Of a stretch of 64,000 nt of DNA, positions 10,682 through 22,361 are shown one piece after another; position 1 is the stretch's first letter; each line of letters starts with the position of its first letter. A program made the translations under genes and the position numbers. The stretch spans positions 245,865,721 through 245,929,720 of the forward strand of contig CM019067.1 of the NCBI GenBank assembly GCA_009667805.1, in the 5' to 3' direction. Below the pieces are notes generated by a model. It saw only the letters and a program-made list of their open reading frames with translations, was not told the origin of the DNA and searched no databases. This DNA comes from Leptobrachium leishanense (lineage: Eukaryota > Chordata > Amphibia > Anura > Megophryidae).

Positions 10682-11379
10682 GGACACTATTACACTCTTC
10701 GTGCACAATTTTGCGCGTGCGCAAAAACGCATTAGCACGAGGGGAAAAATCCTTTGCGCTGAATGTCGTATTACGACATTCGCACACAAAATGCACGTTA
10801 ACGTCTAACGTGAGTGACCCTGCGCGAACCCGGCGTGAGCGCAAGTTCGTGCGCGCATCCCATACTTAACATTGTGAGCGCAAATGCGTTCGTGCGCTGA
10901 TACGCAGATGGTATTACAATTGATGCACAAATTTTAACGAACAACGTTTGAACGCATAATTTTAACATCTTTTAAAAGCTGGTGGCAATGGTAACGGCAA
11001 ATCTGAACGTTCTGGCCAAACCCAAATACACCAGCCCAGAAAAAAAATACAGCACAGTATAGTTACACATTCTACACATACCCAAACAATAAAATTGAGT
11101 GTTTGTGGGTGTTTTTTTTATTGCTGCAGCATATATACTCAGATTGATTTTGACAGGCGGATAAACTTAACAGGAGACAATTGTGGTTCTTAATTCTGAT
11201 TGGCTGAATCACGTGAAAAAACAGTCTGCCCACCGATTTCTGCGCGCAACGTTAATGCGCGCCCGTTTTTGCGCGTATTTTTTACGTGCAATATTTTCGG
11301 ATGGATGAAAAAATGCGCTCGGATTGTAATACCAGCGTTAATTTACGCGCTTATTTGCGCAAGGAATGTAATAGAGCCC
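10682..11379. mobile_element. Harbinger-type MITE family B, copy 1
   Basis: Right end AATGTAATAGAGCCC pairs with a damaged left end GGACACTATTACACTCTTCG. The interior carries the family landmarks: GCGCAAA words, TTAACATTGTGAGCGCAAAT, TACACATACCCAAACAATAA, and CTGATTGGCTGAATCACGTG. No long ORF. The TAG after the right end has no clear partner on the left. Confidence 0.75.
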
Positions 11380-11754
11380 TAGGTTGGGTAATTTGTGGTT
11401 TGAATGTTTCCTACTTTGGCATTTTTATCTATTTGTATTATTTCTCTATTTATTGATTAGCTGTGCAATTTTCCTCTCCATGACTCTTCATAAGACTTTC
11501 CTTGGGAAGACTACTTTTTTAGTACATGTGAACCTAATTATCTATTATATTGAGGTTGGTGGTTGGTTTGTTTAACTTTATATGGATTGCTTCTTACAAG
11601 TAGCACTCTGAGCCTTTTTAATGTATCATGTATGCTAAGTTCTTCAATCTTGTTTTCAGTACACAATTCCTTCAGCTGAGGCAGTGGCTTCCTATAGTCA
11701 TTATATATTATTTGTTCATCATTTATCATAGAAAGGCAATCATTATTATTATTG
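11380..11754. other. Intergenic, no features
   Basis: AT-rich sequence with no recognised gene or repeat. Confidence 0.5.
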
Positions 11755-11965
11755 CCTGCTGGGTGGAGTAGAGGTAACATCACTGCTCTATAACTGTGGA
11801 GAGAGACTGTGGAGACACAGGTTCAATCCTGGCAAGAGCACCTCTCCAGTAAGTGTCCTTGGGCAAGACACCTAACAGTACATACACACCACCCAGGACA
11901 TACTTGAAAACAAGATAAATCTCAATGTATCCTTTGTGGTGAAATCCTTTCTCAAAAAATAAAAA
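11755..11965 (+). mobile_element. tRNA-derived SINE
   Basis: The head has an A-box-like TAGAGGTAACATC near 11769 and a B box GGTTCAATCC at 11820-11829, the internal RNA polymerase III promoter of a tRNA. The body continues GTGTCCTTGGGCAAGACAC and ends with a CTTGAAAACAAGA... tail leading to A-rich DNA. The same tail recurs at about 17828-17935, and the head and body in reverse at 23500-23625. Confidence 0.75.
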
Positions 11966-12784
11966 ATATTATAATTATTGGGCAACAGAATATTTGTCCC
12001 TTTATCTTGTGGATAAATTAGGCTTTTCTTCTCTTTTTCAGCTTGTTTGCTGCTGAACTTTGATTTTGTCTCCATGGATGAAGTTTCAAGTACAGTCAAA
12101 TAAAACTGAGTTACAAAATGACTTATTTCTTTCCAACTTGACTGTAATTGAGTTCCCCTTATGATTCGATCTGGGTTCTGAAAGAATGCTTAATTTGGTT
12201 TCTAGATTTCTTCACACCATATCGGGCAACTCGTTACGACTTATTTAGCCTTTGATTGCAAATTTATATTTCTTTTCCTATGGCATACTAGAATTTCAAC
12301 TCTCCCCACCCTCCAATGTGTAGAAAATAAATGTATCAAATCAGCTTTTGAGAATCGTCTCGCAAATTACCTTTTCAAACAAATACTAGAGGCTTTATTA
12401 CTTACAAAATGCAGTAAAAGAAACTAGAATGTGAAACCCATGCAATTCTTCCAATTCCTAATTTAGTAGAACAATAAAGAAATATTTCTGCACTCTGCTA
12501 TCGGGGACTAGAGTGCTTTGAATAATTTGACATTTTGTAGACAAATTGTGTTACAGTCCCTTTAATGAAATTATTGCTTTCGGTGCCAGCTGTCCTTTTA
12601 AGTCATTTTAAAGGCACAGGTCAGCCGCCATAACAAACAAAATCACTAAAGGCTGTTGAGTTGCTCAAACTAGGAAAAGGATCCTCTTTGTAAAACAATT
12701 TTAAACAAAGAATTATAACAAATGGATTTATTGCAACAAACATATAAATAAAATTGGGGCTCCTGAAATGACACAAAAAAGAGC
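11966..12784. other. AT-rich stretch without features
   Basis: No gene, RNA or repeat family recognised. Confidence 0.5.
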
Positions 12785-13111
12785 TTAGGCTAGGGTCAGA
12801 CGAACGCAGCTTTAACGTGCGTTTAGCCGCACGAAATCACGGCCGTACTAGCAGCAAATGACGTCCAATGCCGGGGAACATACGAAGTACGGCCGCACGA
12901 AAATTCGTCCGCGCAACGCAAGTGGCAAACGAACGCATTTTTTCGAGAACGTCAAACCGCTACTACTGACGTACAGAGTGCGCTGCGGCTACATAGCGGC
13001 GTGTTTGCGTGATTGGGAGACGTCAGACGCTGCACACGTCCGGCCAACATAACGTGCACACACCAAACACTTCCTGTCTTGTCTGGGGGTAGCTGCAAGT
13101 TGCGTTGGACA

Positions 13112-15475
13112 ATGGCTGGGACTGACATCGACGTGGAGAGGCTGATCAATGCAGTGGCAGATCATCCCGAGCTGTGGGACACGGCCTGCGACAGCTACAA
13201 AGACCGGCAGAAGAAGGCCAGTGCATGGGTCACAGTGTCCAGGGTGGTGTACCCAGAGTACGAGACGTGGTCTGATAAAGAGCAGAAGCTTCAGAGTGAG
13301 TAAATGATCATTTTATTGCATAGAATTCAATTGCATTGAACTTGAATGTAATATCAAACAAAATGGCATAACGAATTTTCGTTGTCAATAAATTATTCGG
13401 AATTTAAACGACATTTTCACGATTCGTGTTTTCTGATGCGGGTGATTCCCAGATAATTTTCCGATCCGAAAATGTCAGATCCGAAATGTTTCCGAGCCGA
13501 AACAAAATATTGTACGAATATGCTATTGGACTTGAATTGTGTCAAATCGAAAAACGAGAAATGTCCGAAATCACGAAAAGTAGATCCCACAAACGAGCAA
13601 AGTGACCAAAAAAACGAAAAATGGTCCATATTCCGATTACATATCCCCGAAAAACAAGTCGAACCGAATCGAATCAAAACAGGGTTCGTTCGGAATGAGC
13701 CGAATCGAAAACTTTAAACATCCGAAAATTCGAACAGAAAAAATAATCGGTGCACAAGCCTAGGTGTCACATGTCAAATGATGTCCATCTGCCATGGCAC
13801 CTGCCCTGCATTGCTAGTGAAATAATTAGACAGAGCATCGCGAAACCTGTTGGTGTGTCTATTCACAGGTATTATGTCATCGTTAGCATACTCATCCAGA
13901 CCCGTTACTGTGAGGGTATCCTCGAAATTAACCCCATCCCTTGCACGAACATAGTTATGTAGGATGCAACAGCATTTCACTATATCCACACAGAAATCCA
14001 CATTTACATCAAGTGGGCGATGGAAAATCCTCCACTTGTTGCTCAGTATGCCAAAGCTACACTCGACATACCGTCTCGCCCGCGACAGCCTGTAATTAAA
14101 CACCCGCTTCTTCACAGTCAGGTGTGTCCCCGAGTATGGCCGCAGGAGATGTGTGGATAGGCCGAATGCTTCATCACCCACAAAGGCATAGGGGACTGAC
14201 ACGTCGCTGCCAGGCAAAGGTGCGGGTCTGGGGATGTTCAGGTTCCCACCCTCTATCTCATTCCACAGTGTTGAGTTCCGAAACAGTGTTGAGTCCGAGT
14301 CCTTGCCGTATGATCCGACATCCACATACACAAAATTATAATTGGCATCTGCCACCGCCAGTAGGCCAATTGAAAAATAATGTTTATAATTTTGATACAG
14401 TGAGCCACTGTGCAGTGGCTTCACAATGCGGACATGTTTGCCATCCACCGCTCCCAGGCAGTTGGGATAGTTCGCTCTCTCCCAGAATCCTGCTGCAATT
14501 GCCAGCCATGCCTCGTCTGTGGGTGTTGGCAAACATTGGTCCTTCATGGTTTCCCATATTGTTTGGCAGACCTTGCGGACGATCTCACCAGCTGTCGATC
14601 TGCCAATGCGGAAGTTGTAATGCAGATCCTTCAAACTGCATCCACTAGCAAGATACCTAGAACATGAAAGAAGCTGTGTTATGATCACATCATATGAACC
14701 TAACCTTATGTCACTCTCATCATGTTTTGCAGCACATGAAGCAATCAATAAATGGCGCACGGTGAGGGACAATCACACCCGGGTCCTGAAAAAGGAGGCT
14801 GAAGCTGCTCGCTCTGGAGCTGGTGCAAAGAAGAGGCGCAGCTATTTGTATGCTGACCAACTGTCCTTCCTGAGGAAGAGCCAGGAGCCGCGCAAGACCG
14901 TGAGCAGCATTGACCGGCCATCCACCTCTAGCTCACAAGGGCAAGAGCTGCAGCCCGCAGGATCTGGCAGCTGCCAGGTGGAGGTCGAGCAGGGTGGTGC
15001 GGAGTCCCAGGTGGAGGATGTGGAGTCCCAGCAGGTGCCGGGTACAGCACCCACAGACAGCACCAGTACGGCTCCCAGGAGGAAGAAGCCACCATCAGCT
15101 GATGTCGAGCAGGCCATGGTCGCATTCATGGACGCGCACCATACACATCCACGCTGCATGGTCGCTGATTCCGAGGACATGTCCTTTTTTAATTCATGTC
15201 TCTCTTGGCTCAACATGATGACCCCAGCGCAGAAGATGGATTATCGCCGCCGAAGCCTGGACCTGATACATGAGATACTGTCCCATCCACAACAGGCACC
15301 TGTATATCACGGTGTCGTGCCACAATACCCCCATGGTTATTCCCACCACTGCCAGGCGTTGCCTGCCCGCCCACCCATGTCCCCTGTTGCTGGGCCACCC
15401 CCGCAGCCAGAGTACCACCGCAGCCATATGCACGGTCCTCATGACCCAGATGCTCCTCGGTATCATACCATGTGA
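13112..15475 (+). CDS. Harbinger MADF/BESS Myb-like accessory protein (2 exons)
   Basis: Inferred exons 13112-13295 and 14733-15475: donor A|GTGAGT at 13296, acceptor TTTTGCAG ending at 14732. They sum to 927 nt, a 308-residue protein. Residues 8-85 form a MADF domain (RLINAVADHPELWD, WVTVSRVV, then KWRTVRDNHTR across the junction), a Myb-like DNA-binding fold. Residues about 190-225 (DMSFFNSCLSWLNMMTPAQK and on) resemble a BESS motif, a protein-interaction helix pair. The middle is Ser/Gln-rich and the end His/Pro-rich. In characterised Harbinger transposons the Myb-like partner carries the transposase into the nucleus and onto the ends; that role is inferred here. Its intron contains the transposase 3' exon, read from the other strand. 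Confidence 0.85.
13395..13762. mobile_element. hAT-type MITE inserted in the Harbinger element
   Basis: The right terminus CGGTGCACAAGCCTA matches the end of the complete copy at 53378-54132, and the interior shares GATTCGTGTTTTCNGATGCGG and TCCGAGCCGAAAC. The left terminus looks eroded, so the 8-bp duplication (right flank GGTGTCAC) cannot be confirmed. The insert is rich in CGAAA words. Confidence 0.7.
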
Positions 15476-16119
15476 GGTGTATCGTCTGTTCGTTTATGTT
15501 TGTCACAGTTTATTCATGTTGTTCTAATATTTTTTTTTTATTACCTTCATTGGACATGCAATAATATATGTGTTTAATATGTTATTGTTATCTTCTGTCA
15601 TATTATTTTGGGACTAAATATTTTATTTGTTTCACATCGTTGTCAGTGTCATTACTCTTTCGTTACGTGTTCTGGAAGGTGATGCATGCGTGTGTGTGTG
15701 GGCATATAACTACTGACCTACAATAGAGCCTCTGCACACCGAGCACATGTCTGATGACTGGCAGCGATGTCATGAATGCACGTGTTTGATAGTACTTACC
15801 GCAAAGTGAGGACCAGCATCTCCTCCGGTGGTATGGCAGCCCTCATGTTGGTGTCCCTCTTGGTCAGCGGCTCACGCACCTTCATCAACAGTTCATCAAA
15901 GGTGTGGATGGACATCCGCAGGTAGTTGAAGAACTTCACGGGGTCCCTCTCTCGCAGTGGCCTGTACAGTGTCACAAAGTGGCCATGCGTGGGTCTGGCA
16001 GTGTTGAGTGGATGGACCCATGTTCGCCGTTGTCTTTTCTTCTTCAGGTACAGGTATCCCAGTGCAGCAAAAAGAAACACTTGGACTGCATCCATCTTGG
16101 AAAATGCCACCATTCCCAA
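13774..16119 (-). CDS. PIF/Harbinger DDE transposase (2 exons)
   Basis: Inferred exons on the minus strand: 16119-15800 and 14656-13774, joined by donor G|GTAAGT and acceptor TTCTAG|G. They total 1203 nt, a 400-residue protein of normal size for HARBI1-like transposases. The catalytic residues are visible: D178 in GAVDGKHVRI, D228 in VGSYGKDSDSTLF and E305 in RRYVECSFGIL; the conserved VGDEAFGL block lies between the last two. The splice rejoins MLVLTLR to YLASGCSLKDL, a helix-turn-helix-like segment before the catalytic core. The enzyme cuts and rejoins at 3-bp targets in the nucleus. All expected residues are present, so activity is plausible. The stop TGA at 13774-13776 lies 11 bp from an inserted hAT MITE, which may have changed the 3' UTR. 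Confidence 0.92.
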
Positions 16120-16489
16120 AATGCCTTTTTATACCCCTTCCCTTTTATTTGATTCATTCTGCAATTGATTTGGTTGATCATATCTCTCTTCTTCCAGCTC
16201 CGTGAAACAAAACGTACGAAAATGCGCATCGTATGACCGCTTTCGCGCATTCCGTTTAAAAATACGTTCGTTCGTTCGACCGCACTTTTCCACGTTCGCG
16301 GAGAAAAATGCGTTCGTCTGACCCTAGCCTTAGGGCAGTAAGCTATCATGATTAAACTTTTGATGGAAAATTATACTTATATGGAAGATAGTTCAACAGC
16401 TCTTCTCTTATTGCAACATTAAAACGATGATGAAATAATAAGTAGGCAAAAAAATAAATACAAAATTCGAAAGTAATCAAATATGTCTA

Positions 16490-17172
16490 GGGCTCTATTA
16501 CATTCTCTGGGCAATTGCGCGTGCGCAGCGCAATTTTTTTTGCGCCCGAAAAAAACCGTGATTGCGCGAAAATTTACGTGGTATTTCAATCCGAGTGCAT
16601 TTTTTCATCCGTCAAAAATTTTCATGCGTAAAAACGATGCGCAAATCTGTGCGCAAAGTATGTTGCGGCCAGAAATCAGTGTTCAGACTGTTTTTTTCAC
16701 GGGATTCAGCCAATCAGAATTAAGAACCACCATTTTCTAACGTTAGGTTGTTGCGTCTGTCAATGTCAATCTGAGTATATATGCTGCAGGAAAAAAAAAT
16801 AAAGCAATTTTATTAATTTTATTGTTTGGGTATGTGTAGAATGTGTAACTGTACTGTGCTGTATTTTTTATTTTGTGCTTGTGTATTTCGTTTTGGCCAG
16901 ACCGATCACATTTACAGTTACCACCTGCTTTTCAAAGACGTTACGAAAATTTGCGCAAACCTTCATTGCGCGCAGATTGTAATACCATCCGCGTACCAGC
17001 GCATGAACGCATTTGCGCTGACAATGTTAAGTATAGGATACAGGAAAATTCGTTTGTGCAGGGTCAATCGCGGTAGACGATTACGCGCATTGTTTGCGCG
17101 AACGTCGTAATACGACGTTCTGCGCAAATGGTTTTGCACTCGGGCAAATACGCGAAGAATGTAATAGGGCCC
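16490..17172. mobile_element. Harbinger-type MITE family B, copy 2
   Basis: Ends GGGCTCTATTACATTCT and GAATGTAATAGGGCCC with CTA duplicated on both sides (16487-16489 and 17173-17175). The interior contains GATTCAGCCAATCAGAATTAA and ATTGTTTGGGTATGTGTAGA. No ORF. It lies only about 160 bp from the autonomous Harbinger but has unrelated ends. Confidence 0.88.
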
Positions 17173-17894
17173 CTAGTGTTTTGCATAAGAAAAATCGAAA
17201 AAAGAATAAAAAAATGCTAGCAGTAAAGCGGAATACTGAAGCCCGCACCTCATAAAATGTGTGGCTAATAAAATCTGTACTTGTTTAAAAACAATATAAA
17301 ACCCAAAGGGCAATATTACATTCTTAACTCTTACGTTAGCGCTCAGCTGTGTGAGCGTTAACGCTACATTACGTGGCCCTAGCGCTGGCCGCCCATATTA
17401 CAATCCAAACGCTAACGGGTATAAAATGACAATAGTATCACAAGGGTGTCACAAATATATTATGTTGCTCATTGGTGGTGGGTGGGCTGCTGAGAAGCCC
17501 ACACTCACCTGAACCCAACGGCTACAAAGACATTGGAGTCCTGTCCACCCGTATCCACCCACCTGAGGCTAGTGGTTCAGGGACTAAGTCAGAGGAGCAC
17601 AAAAAGGCTACCTGCTCTGATTTAGCCTTCACCCACTAACCATAGGTAGGGTGTATGAGATTACGGAGCCCACTAATTTATCCTAGCCATGGGTAGGTTG
17701 TATGTAGCTTCTGTGAGACATAGATCATCAGCTACATTTCTGTACTACCCTTAATTATTGTAACCACTGTACTGTGCTGCAGAATATGTTGGTGCAATGT
17801 AAATAAATGAATAATAATAATGTTCTCGATCCCAGGACATACTTGAAAACGAGAGAAATCTCAATGTATCCTTCCTGGTAAAATCCTTTTCAAA

Positions 17895-17926
<32 letters not shown>

Positions 17927-18222
17927 AAATTGTACTTGTGGTTGCCCTTACACAAACTGAAATGCATCACACAAGTAAACACAAACAAATAAATAATACA
18001 CGTAAAAATCGGTGATACGTTCTTCGGTTCATTCATTGAGGTGCCCATTTATTTGTTTTGATCGATTGATGAAAATGTCCAAAATTAAATCGAGTCTCAA
18101 GTAATCTGAAAACCAAAGTGCATTCTTACATATGATGTAATACATTTTATAACAGTAGTGAGTGTTTAGTGTAAATTTTTCTTCAAGAAGAAATCATCCA
18201 TTCTATTTCTTGTCATCTGCTC
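17173..18222. other. Intergenic with SINE tails and (AAAT)n
   Basis: About 17320-17410 has TATTACATTCTTAAC followed by GCTAACG/CGTTAACG inverted words, like a fragment of another Harbinger-type MITE (compare 38680-38725). About 17765-17825 ends with GCTGCAGAATATGTTGGTGC and ATAATAATAA, a SINE tail. 17828-17935 is the 3' tail of the 11755 SINE type ending in (AAAT)n at 17892-17926. The rest is unrecognised. Confidence 0.55.
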
Positions 18223-18225
18223 TTA

Positions 18226-18652
18226 GGCTGGGGTCAGACTAGCGCAATTTTTAACATGCGTTCAGGCGCACTTAATCACGGCCGCACTAGCAGCAAATGA
18301 CGCGCAATGGCGGCCAATATACGAAGTACGGTCGCACGAAAGTACGGCCGCGCAACGCAAGTGGAAAATGAACGCATTTTTTAGAGAATGCATAACTGCT
18401 AGTACTGACGTACAGAGTGCGCTGCGTCCGCTAGTGGCATGTGTGCGTGATTGGGAGACGTCAGACGCTGCTAATGTCCGGCCAACATAACGTCCAGACG
18501 CCCAAAGTTTCCTGGTTTGGATCCGTAAAAAATCCCGCACGAAAATGCGCATCGTATGACCGTTTTCGAGCATTCCGTGAAAAAATACGGCAATGCGTTC
18601 GGACACACTTTTTGACGGTCGCTGAGAAAAATGCGTTGGTCTGACTCTAGCC
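18226..18652. mobile_element. MITE derived from the 12788 Harbinger element
   Basis: 427 bp with ends GGCTGGGGTCAGACTAGCGC and GACTCTAGCC, TTA on both sides (18223-18225 and 18653-18655). About 270 bp at the left and 130 bp at the right are collinear with the ends of the 12788-16329 transposon, for example GACGTACAGAGTGCGCTGCG and CACGAAAATGCGCATCGTAT. It is an internal-deletion derivative lacking both genes and needs transposase from another copy. Confidence 0.9.
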
Positions 18653-18655
18653 TTA

Positions 18656-19112
18656 AAGCTGAACCAATTTCTTTATCTCCATCCCCCAGGTAGAAGTCTA
18701 TAAATCTGAAAGAAAATACATACATACGATTTATGCTAATGTAGAAATATAAATCCACTGGGGGTTTTTGCTACAGTATATGTAACAGGAGTAGCCATCA
18801 TTGATAAGGTAAAAATGAGAATTTATAAAATGGTTTAATTATACTGTCAGTGTAGATTCATTAGCATGACAGCTGTCACAGCAAATGGGCAGGGAGGGAG
18901 GCTTTCAGAGCCCTGGGGTCATGGTAATAGATGTAGTGAGCTGAAAGCTGTATTTACTAACAATGGGATGGGTCTCTATTGTGACCTAGAGAGGGCAACA
19001 GATACAAGGAGGAATCAATAGCAGATGAATCTCCCTCAGTAATCACATAGATTGAAAAGCTTTAACCTCTGTCACGAGCGTATTGCCTTTCAATGTGTAT
19101 GGGGATGGAATG
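18656..19112. other. Intergenic, no features
   Basis: No recognised gene or repeat. Confidence 0.5.
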
Positions 19113-19120
19113 AGCTAGGG

Positions 19121-19303
19121 CAGTGGTTCCCAACCGCAGTCCTCAAGTACCCTAATAGGCCATATTTTAAGGATCACCATGGGGAAATGCAGACCGAATC
19201 CTGCAATCACTGAGCAGCAAATCATATCACCTGCGCTGTGCTACAGATATCTGGAAAACCTGACCTGTTAGGGGTACTTGAGGACCGCGGTTGGGAACCA
19301 ATG
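19121..19303. mobile_element. Short hAT MITE
   Basis: Left CAGTGGTTCCCAACCGCAGT and right ACCGCGGTTGGGAACCAATG are inverted copies extending into GTCCTCAAGTACCC/GGGGTACTTGAGGAC. The CAGTGGTTCCCAAC start is typical of hAT (Charlie-like) elements. The flanking 8-mers do not match, probably because of later change. Confidence 0.8.
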
Positions 19304-19312
19304 TCAGAGACT

Positions 19313-19690
19313 AGAGGGGTTATTCAAAGAGAGCCTAATTGCTTTCCCCGTAATTTCTTGGCCATTTGGCTGTTCAAAAAGCAGGCAGTTCGCCAAATAT
19401 TGCCAGTGAACTCCCCATAGAGAAGCAACGGTTAATCTATTCAGAGAAGACTGAACAGCACCGAAATACCAGTGAAATGCCCTGATTTTCAGTGCTTTCA
19501 TTCGGCAGGTTTAATCAGGTGAATCCCATAGGTCTCAATGTAAAAAATATTCCCATTCTTATTAAATATTTATTATACTGTTTATTCTTTTAATCTGCAG
19601 CAAAAAGTCACCCCTCAGCAGTAAACCCCCACCCCCATATGTTTTTAACATACCAATAAATTTTATTTTACTTTTACCCTACATCTCGTG
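19313..19690 (+). mobile_element. MITE family A, left half
   Basis: Begins AGGGGTTATTCAAAGAGAGCC and runs through TTTGGCTGTTCAAAAAGCAG, CCCCATAGAGAAGCAACGGT and GAATCCCATAGGTCTCAATG, then loses homology near 19610-19690. The right end is absent. Confidence 0.7.
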
Positions 19691-20457
19691 AAATAATCAT
19701 TACAATCGGATTTATTTATTAACTCCATTCCCCCAGACAGCCATTGCAGGCCTGAGGGCAGCACCCCTCCTCCATCCACCTTGGAATCAACTCGGATTTG
19801 GAGACAGGAGCTGAAAGACAGTTCGGGAAAGAGGGGTCAGGTGCCATTCTCCCGTAAGCCGAGCCTGATATAACCGAGGCTCCAACATCAGTGAGTTGGA
19901 CTGATAGCACAAATTTACTGTGTTTTTATAAACTGTGTTATGCTATGGGAGCGCCGTCTCTTTTTGTATATTTCATTTGAGGCCACTGGAGGACATAAAG
20001 AAGGGAAACACCACCCTATATTTGGTGTGAAGCGTTCCAACCTAGAGCCGGGAAATATTAGGCTCCATAATCCGTGAGTGAGTTTTTTTATCATATACTC
20101 ACCAGAAGCTGTAAGAACCAGTCAGCACTATTGGCCTTTTTTCTTACTCTCTCTATCCCTCTGCATTTGAACTGAGACCCGTCAATTGATGATAAGAACT
20201 ACGACGGCAGGACATCATACTTCACAGCGCAACTATTTTGCTGTACATGACTTGTGAACACCTATAAGGTTTTATTTAAACTGTGCACTTTTGCACGTGC
20301 ACCTTCTAAGGTTTTAGGAAGTATCTAGTAATGGACACTCTTATTTGAAAGAGGATAACATTTTTGATCTATGTGCACTTTGACACTTTATCTGTGTATG
20401 CACTTTATGAGAAGGACCTGTATAAGAGCACATGCACTTTATTTATGCATTTGCACA
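19691..20457. other. Intergenic, no features
   Basis: Mixed-composition sequence. Repeated CTTTATNTG/GCACTTT words near 20280-20450 are suggestive only. Confidence 0.5.
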
Positions 20458-20460
20458 TGT

Positions 20461-21193
20461 GGGCCCCTATTACACTCTTCGCGCAGCGCATTTGCATGCA
20501 CGCAAATGCACATTTGCGCGAGGAAAAAACCATTAGCGCATAACGTCGTATTACGACGTTCGCACAAACGATGCGCATTAACGTCCAACGCGAGTGACCC
20601 TGCGCGAACCCAGCGTGAGCGCAAGTTCCTGCGCGCATCCTATACTTAACATTGTGAGTGGAAATGGGTTAGTACATGTATGCGCGTGGTATTACAATCT
20701 TAGCGCAAAATGTAACGCACAACGTTTGCGCGCATCATTTTAACATCTTTGAAAACCTGGTGTTAACTTACAATCTGAACGTTCTGGCCGAAATTAAATG
20801 AACCTGCACAAAAAGAAATACAGCACAGTACAGCTACACATTCTACACATACCCAAACAATAAAATTAGTAAATTGTTTAATTTTTTTATTTTTGTAGCA
20901 GCACCTATACGCAGATTGACTTTGATAGGCGCAATAACCGAAACCTAGCAAATGGTGGTTCTTAATTCTGATTGGCTGAATTCCGTGAAAAAACAGTCTG
21001 CGCACCGATTCCTGCACGCAATGGTCATTTGCGCTTGTTTTGCGCGTCGGATTTGCGCTCGAAAAAACATGAAGGCTGAAAAAATGCACTCGGATCGTAA
21101 TACTGCGTTAATTTGCGCACGCTAATGTTTTTTGCGTGCGCAAAAAAATTGCGCTGCGGGAGCGCATTTGCGTGATGATTGTAATAGGGGCCC
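20461..21193. mobile_element. Harbinger-type MITE family B, copy 3
   Basis: Ends GGGCCCCTATTACACTCTTC and GATTGTAATAGGGGCCC with TGT on both sides (20458-20460 and 21194-21196). The same internal landmarks occur as at 16490-17172, in the opposite orientation. Confidence 0.87.
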
Positions 21194-21389
21194 TGTTTTT
21201 TTTTATTGTACACGAATATAACTAGAAACTTCACGCATGTAAGAAGTTGATTATTATTGTCAATTTGGACAGTTTTGCGATTTTGTACATATTTGGGTCT
21301 GCTGGTCCATTGAATAGCATTCATACGCTAAGTGACTATTGTTATAGACCTAGGCCTATTTGAAATATAATTTGGATGTTTAGGTATAT

Positions 21390-21905
21390 ATCTAGGAATA
21401 AGGAGAAAAAATGTCATCTACGCTTATTCCCATTATACCGTGTGAAACAAAACGCAATAAGATGCTTTGGTTTCTGTTTAATGGCCATTAAAAGATTAAG
21501 CTCACCTGCCGAACGTCAAGGCACCTCTAGTGAGAGTGAGTCCTATCCAAAAAATGAAGCCACAGGCTGCTGTGTAGCCAACCATAACTTGCCCTTGCTG
21601 CTTGTCAGTCATGAGGTAAACTAGTGGACTTTTATTTAAGCTCCCCCAGAAACAAAATCCGTCTTGGGGTCAAAAACAAAGACACGGAGCGAAACAGCTG
21701 CAATGATGACCTGGCTGGAGGTACATTAAAACATACGGTACATAGTACAGGAGGGGTGGGGTTGCGCCTATTCCACGATGGGGCGACTGCAACCACCAAA
21801 ATGCATCCAGCCCAGCAAAATGTATAAAACATAACAAGAAGAAAAAATGTCATCTGTGCTTATTCCCATTATAGCGTGTGAAACAAAATGCAATAAGATA
21901 TCACC
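21390..21905 (+). repeat. Dispersed ~437-bp unit repeat family R
   Basis: The phrase ATGTCATCTNCGCTTATTCC, CATTATA, CGTGTGAAACAAAA occurs at about 21409 and again at about 21846, so the unit is near 437 bp. Between them lies GGGTGGGGTTGCGCCTATTC and CTGCAACCACCAAAATGCAT. The same segments recur at 63880-64000 and, diverged, at 45930-46200. Class unknown. Confidence 0.6.
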
Positions 21906-21964
21906 AGTACATGAAAATTTACTGATTCAAAACATCAACTGTGCCACTAGGAATTCCCCCCCTT

Positions 21965-22361
21965 TTCTCACAAAAAATCACTTTATTTATTTGCTTTTGG
22001 ATTTTTTAGGCATTTCTCGTGATTTTTTCTGATATTTTTTAAACAGATTTTTTTTTTTTACCAACAGAGGTTTTTATTATTATTCATAGGACCTGATATA
22101 TTATTTCCAGGCATTTTCGTTCAGTAGTTTTTTTGCAAACGCTTTTTAAGAGTTGCTGTGGTTTTGTTTTTTGTTTTTACTCCGTTCGTCAGCTTGTCAG
22201 CTTTCTCCCGTGGCTGGTTGGTGCTCTGTTTGGCAGATTGTCAGCTTTTTTCGGAAGGCGTTCAACGGTTTTGCGGCTGATTGGTGGGTGCGTTCACCGT
22301 TTTTTTGGCGGCTTATTGTATCAATTCGAGGTGGAATTCAGGTGCTCTTTGAATAACCCTG
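21965..22361 (+). mobile_element. MITE family A, right half
   Basis: Contains TCATAGGACCTGATATATTA, TTTTCGTTCAGTAGTTT and TTTGCAAACGCTTTT as in the complete copies, and ends at the family terminus TCTTTGAATAACCCTG (22346-22361). A solo LTR starts at the next base. Confidence 0.75.

Larger units (their letters stand above)
12788..16329. mobile_element. Autonomous PIF/Harbinger transposon, apparently intact
   Basis: A 3542-bp element with terminal inverted repeats GGCTAGGGTCAGACGAACGC and GCGTTCGTCTGACCCTAGCC, perfect over at least 20 bp, flanked by TTA on both sides (12785-12787 and 16330-16332). A 3-bp TWA-type target and two genes, a DDE transposase and a MADF/Myb-like protein, define PIF/Harbinger. 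Both reading frames are uninterrupted across their inferred splice sites. The only intruder is a hAT-type MITE near 13395-13762, inside the MADF intron and just past the transposase stop. The first 270 bp and last 130 bp match the MITEs at 18226-18652 and 32076-32486. Confidence 0.93.

Noticed and set aside
11755..11965. tRNA gene
   Set aside because: Has A and B boxes but no cloverleaf; a SINE explains the tail and the other copies.
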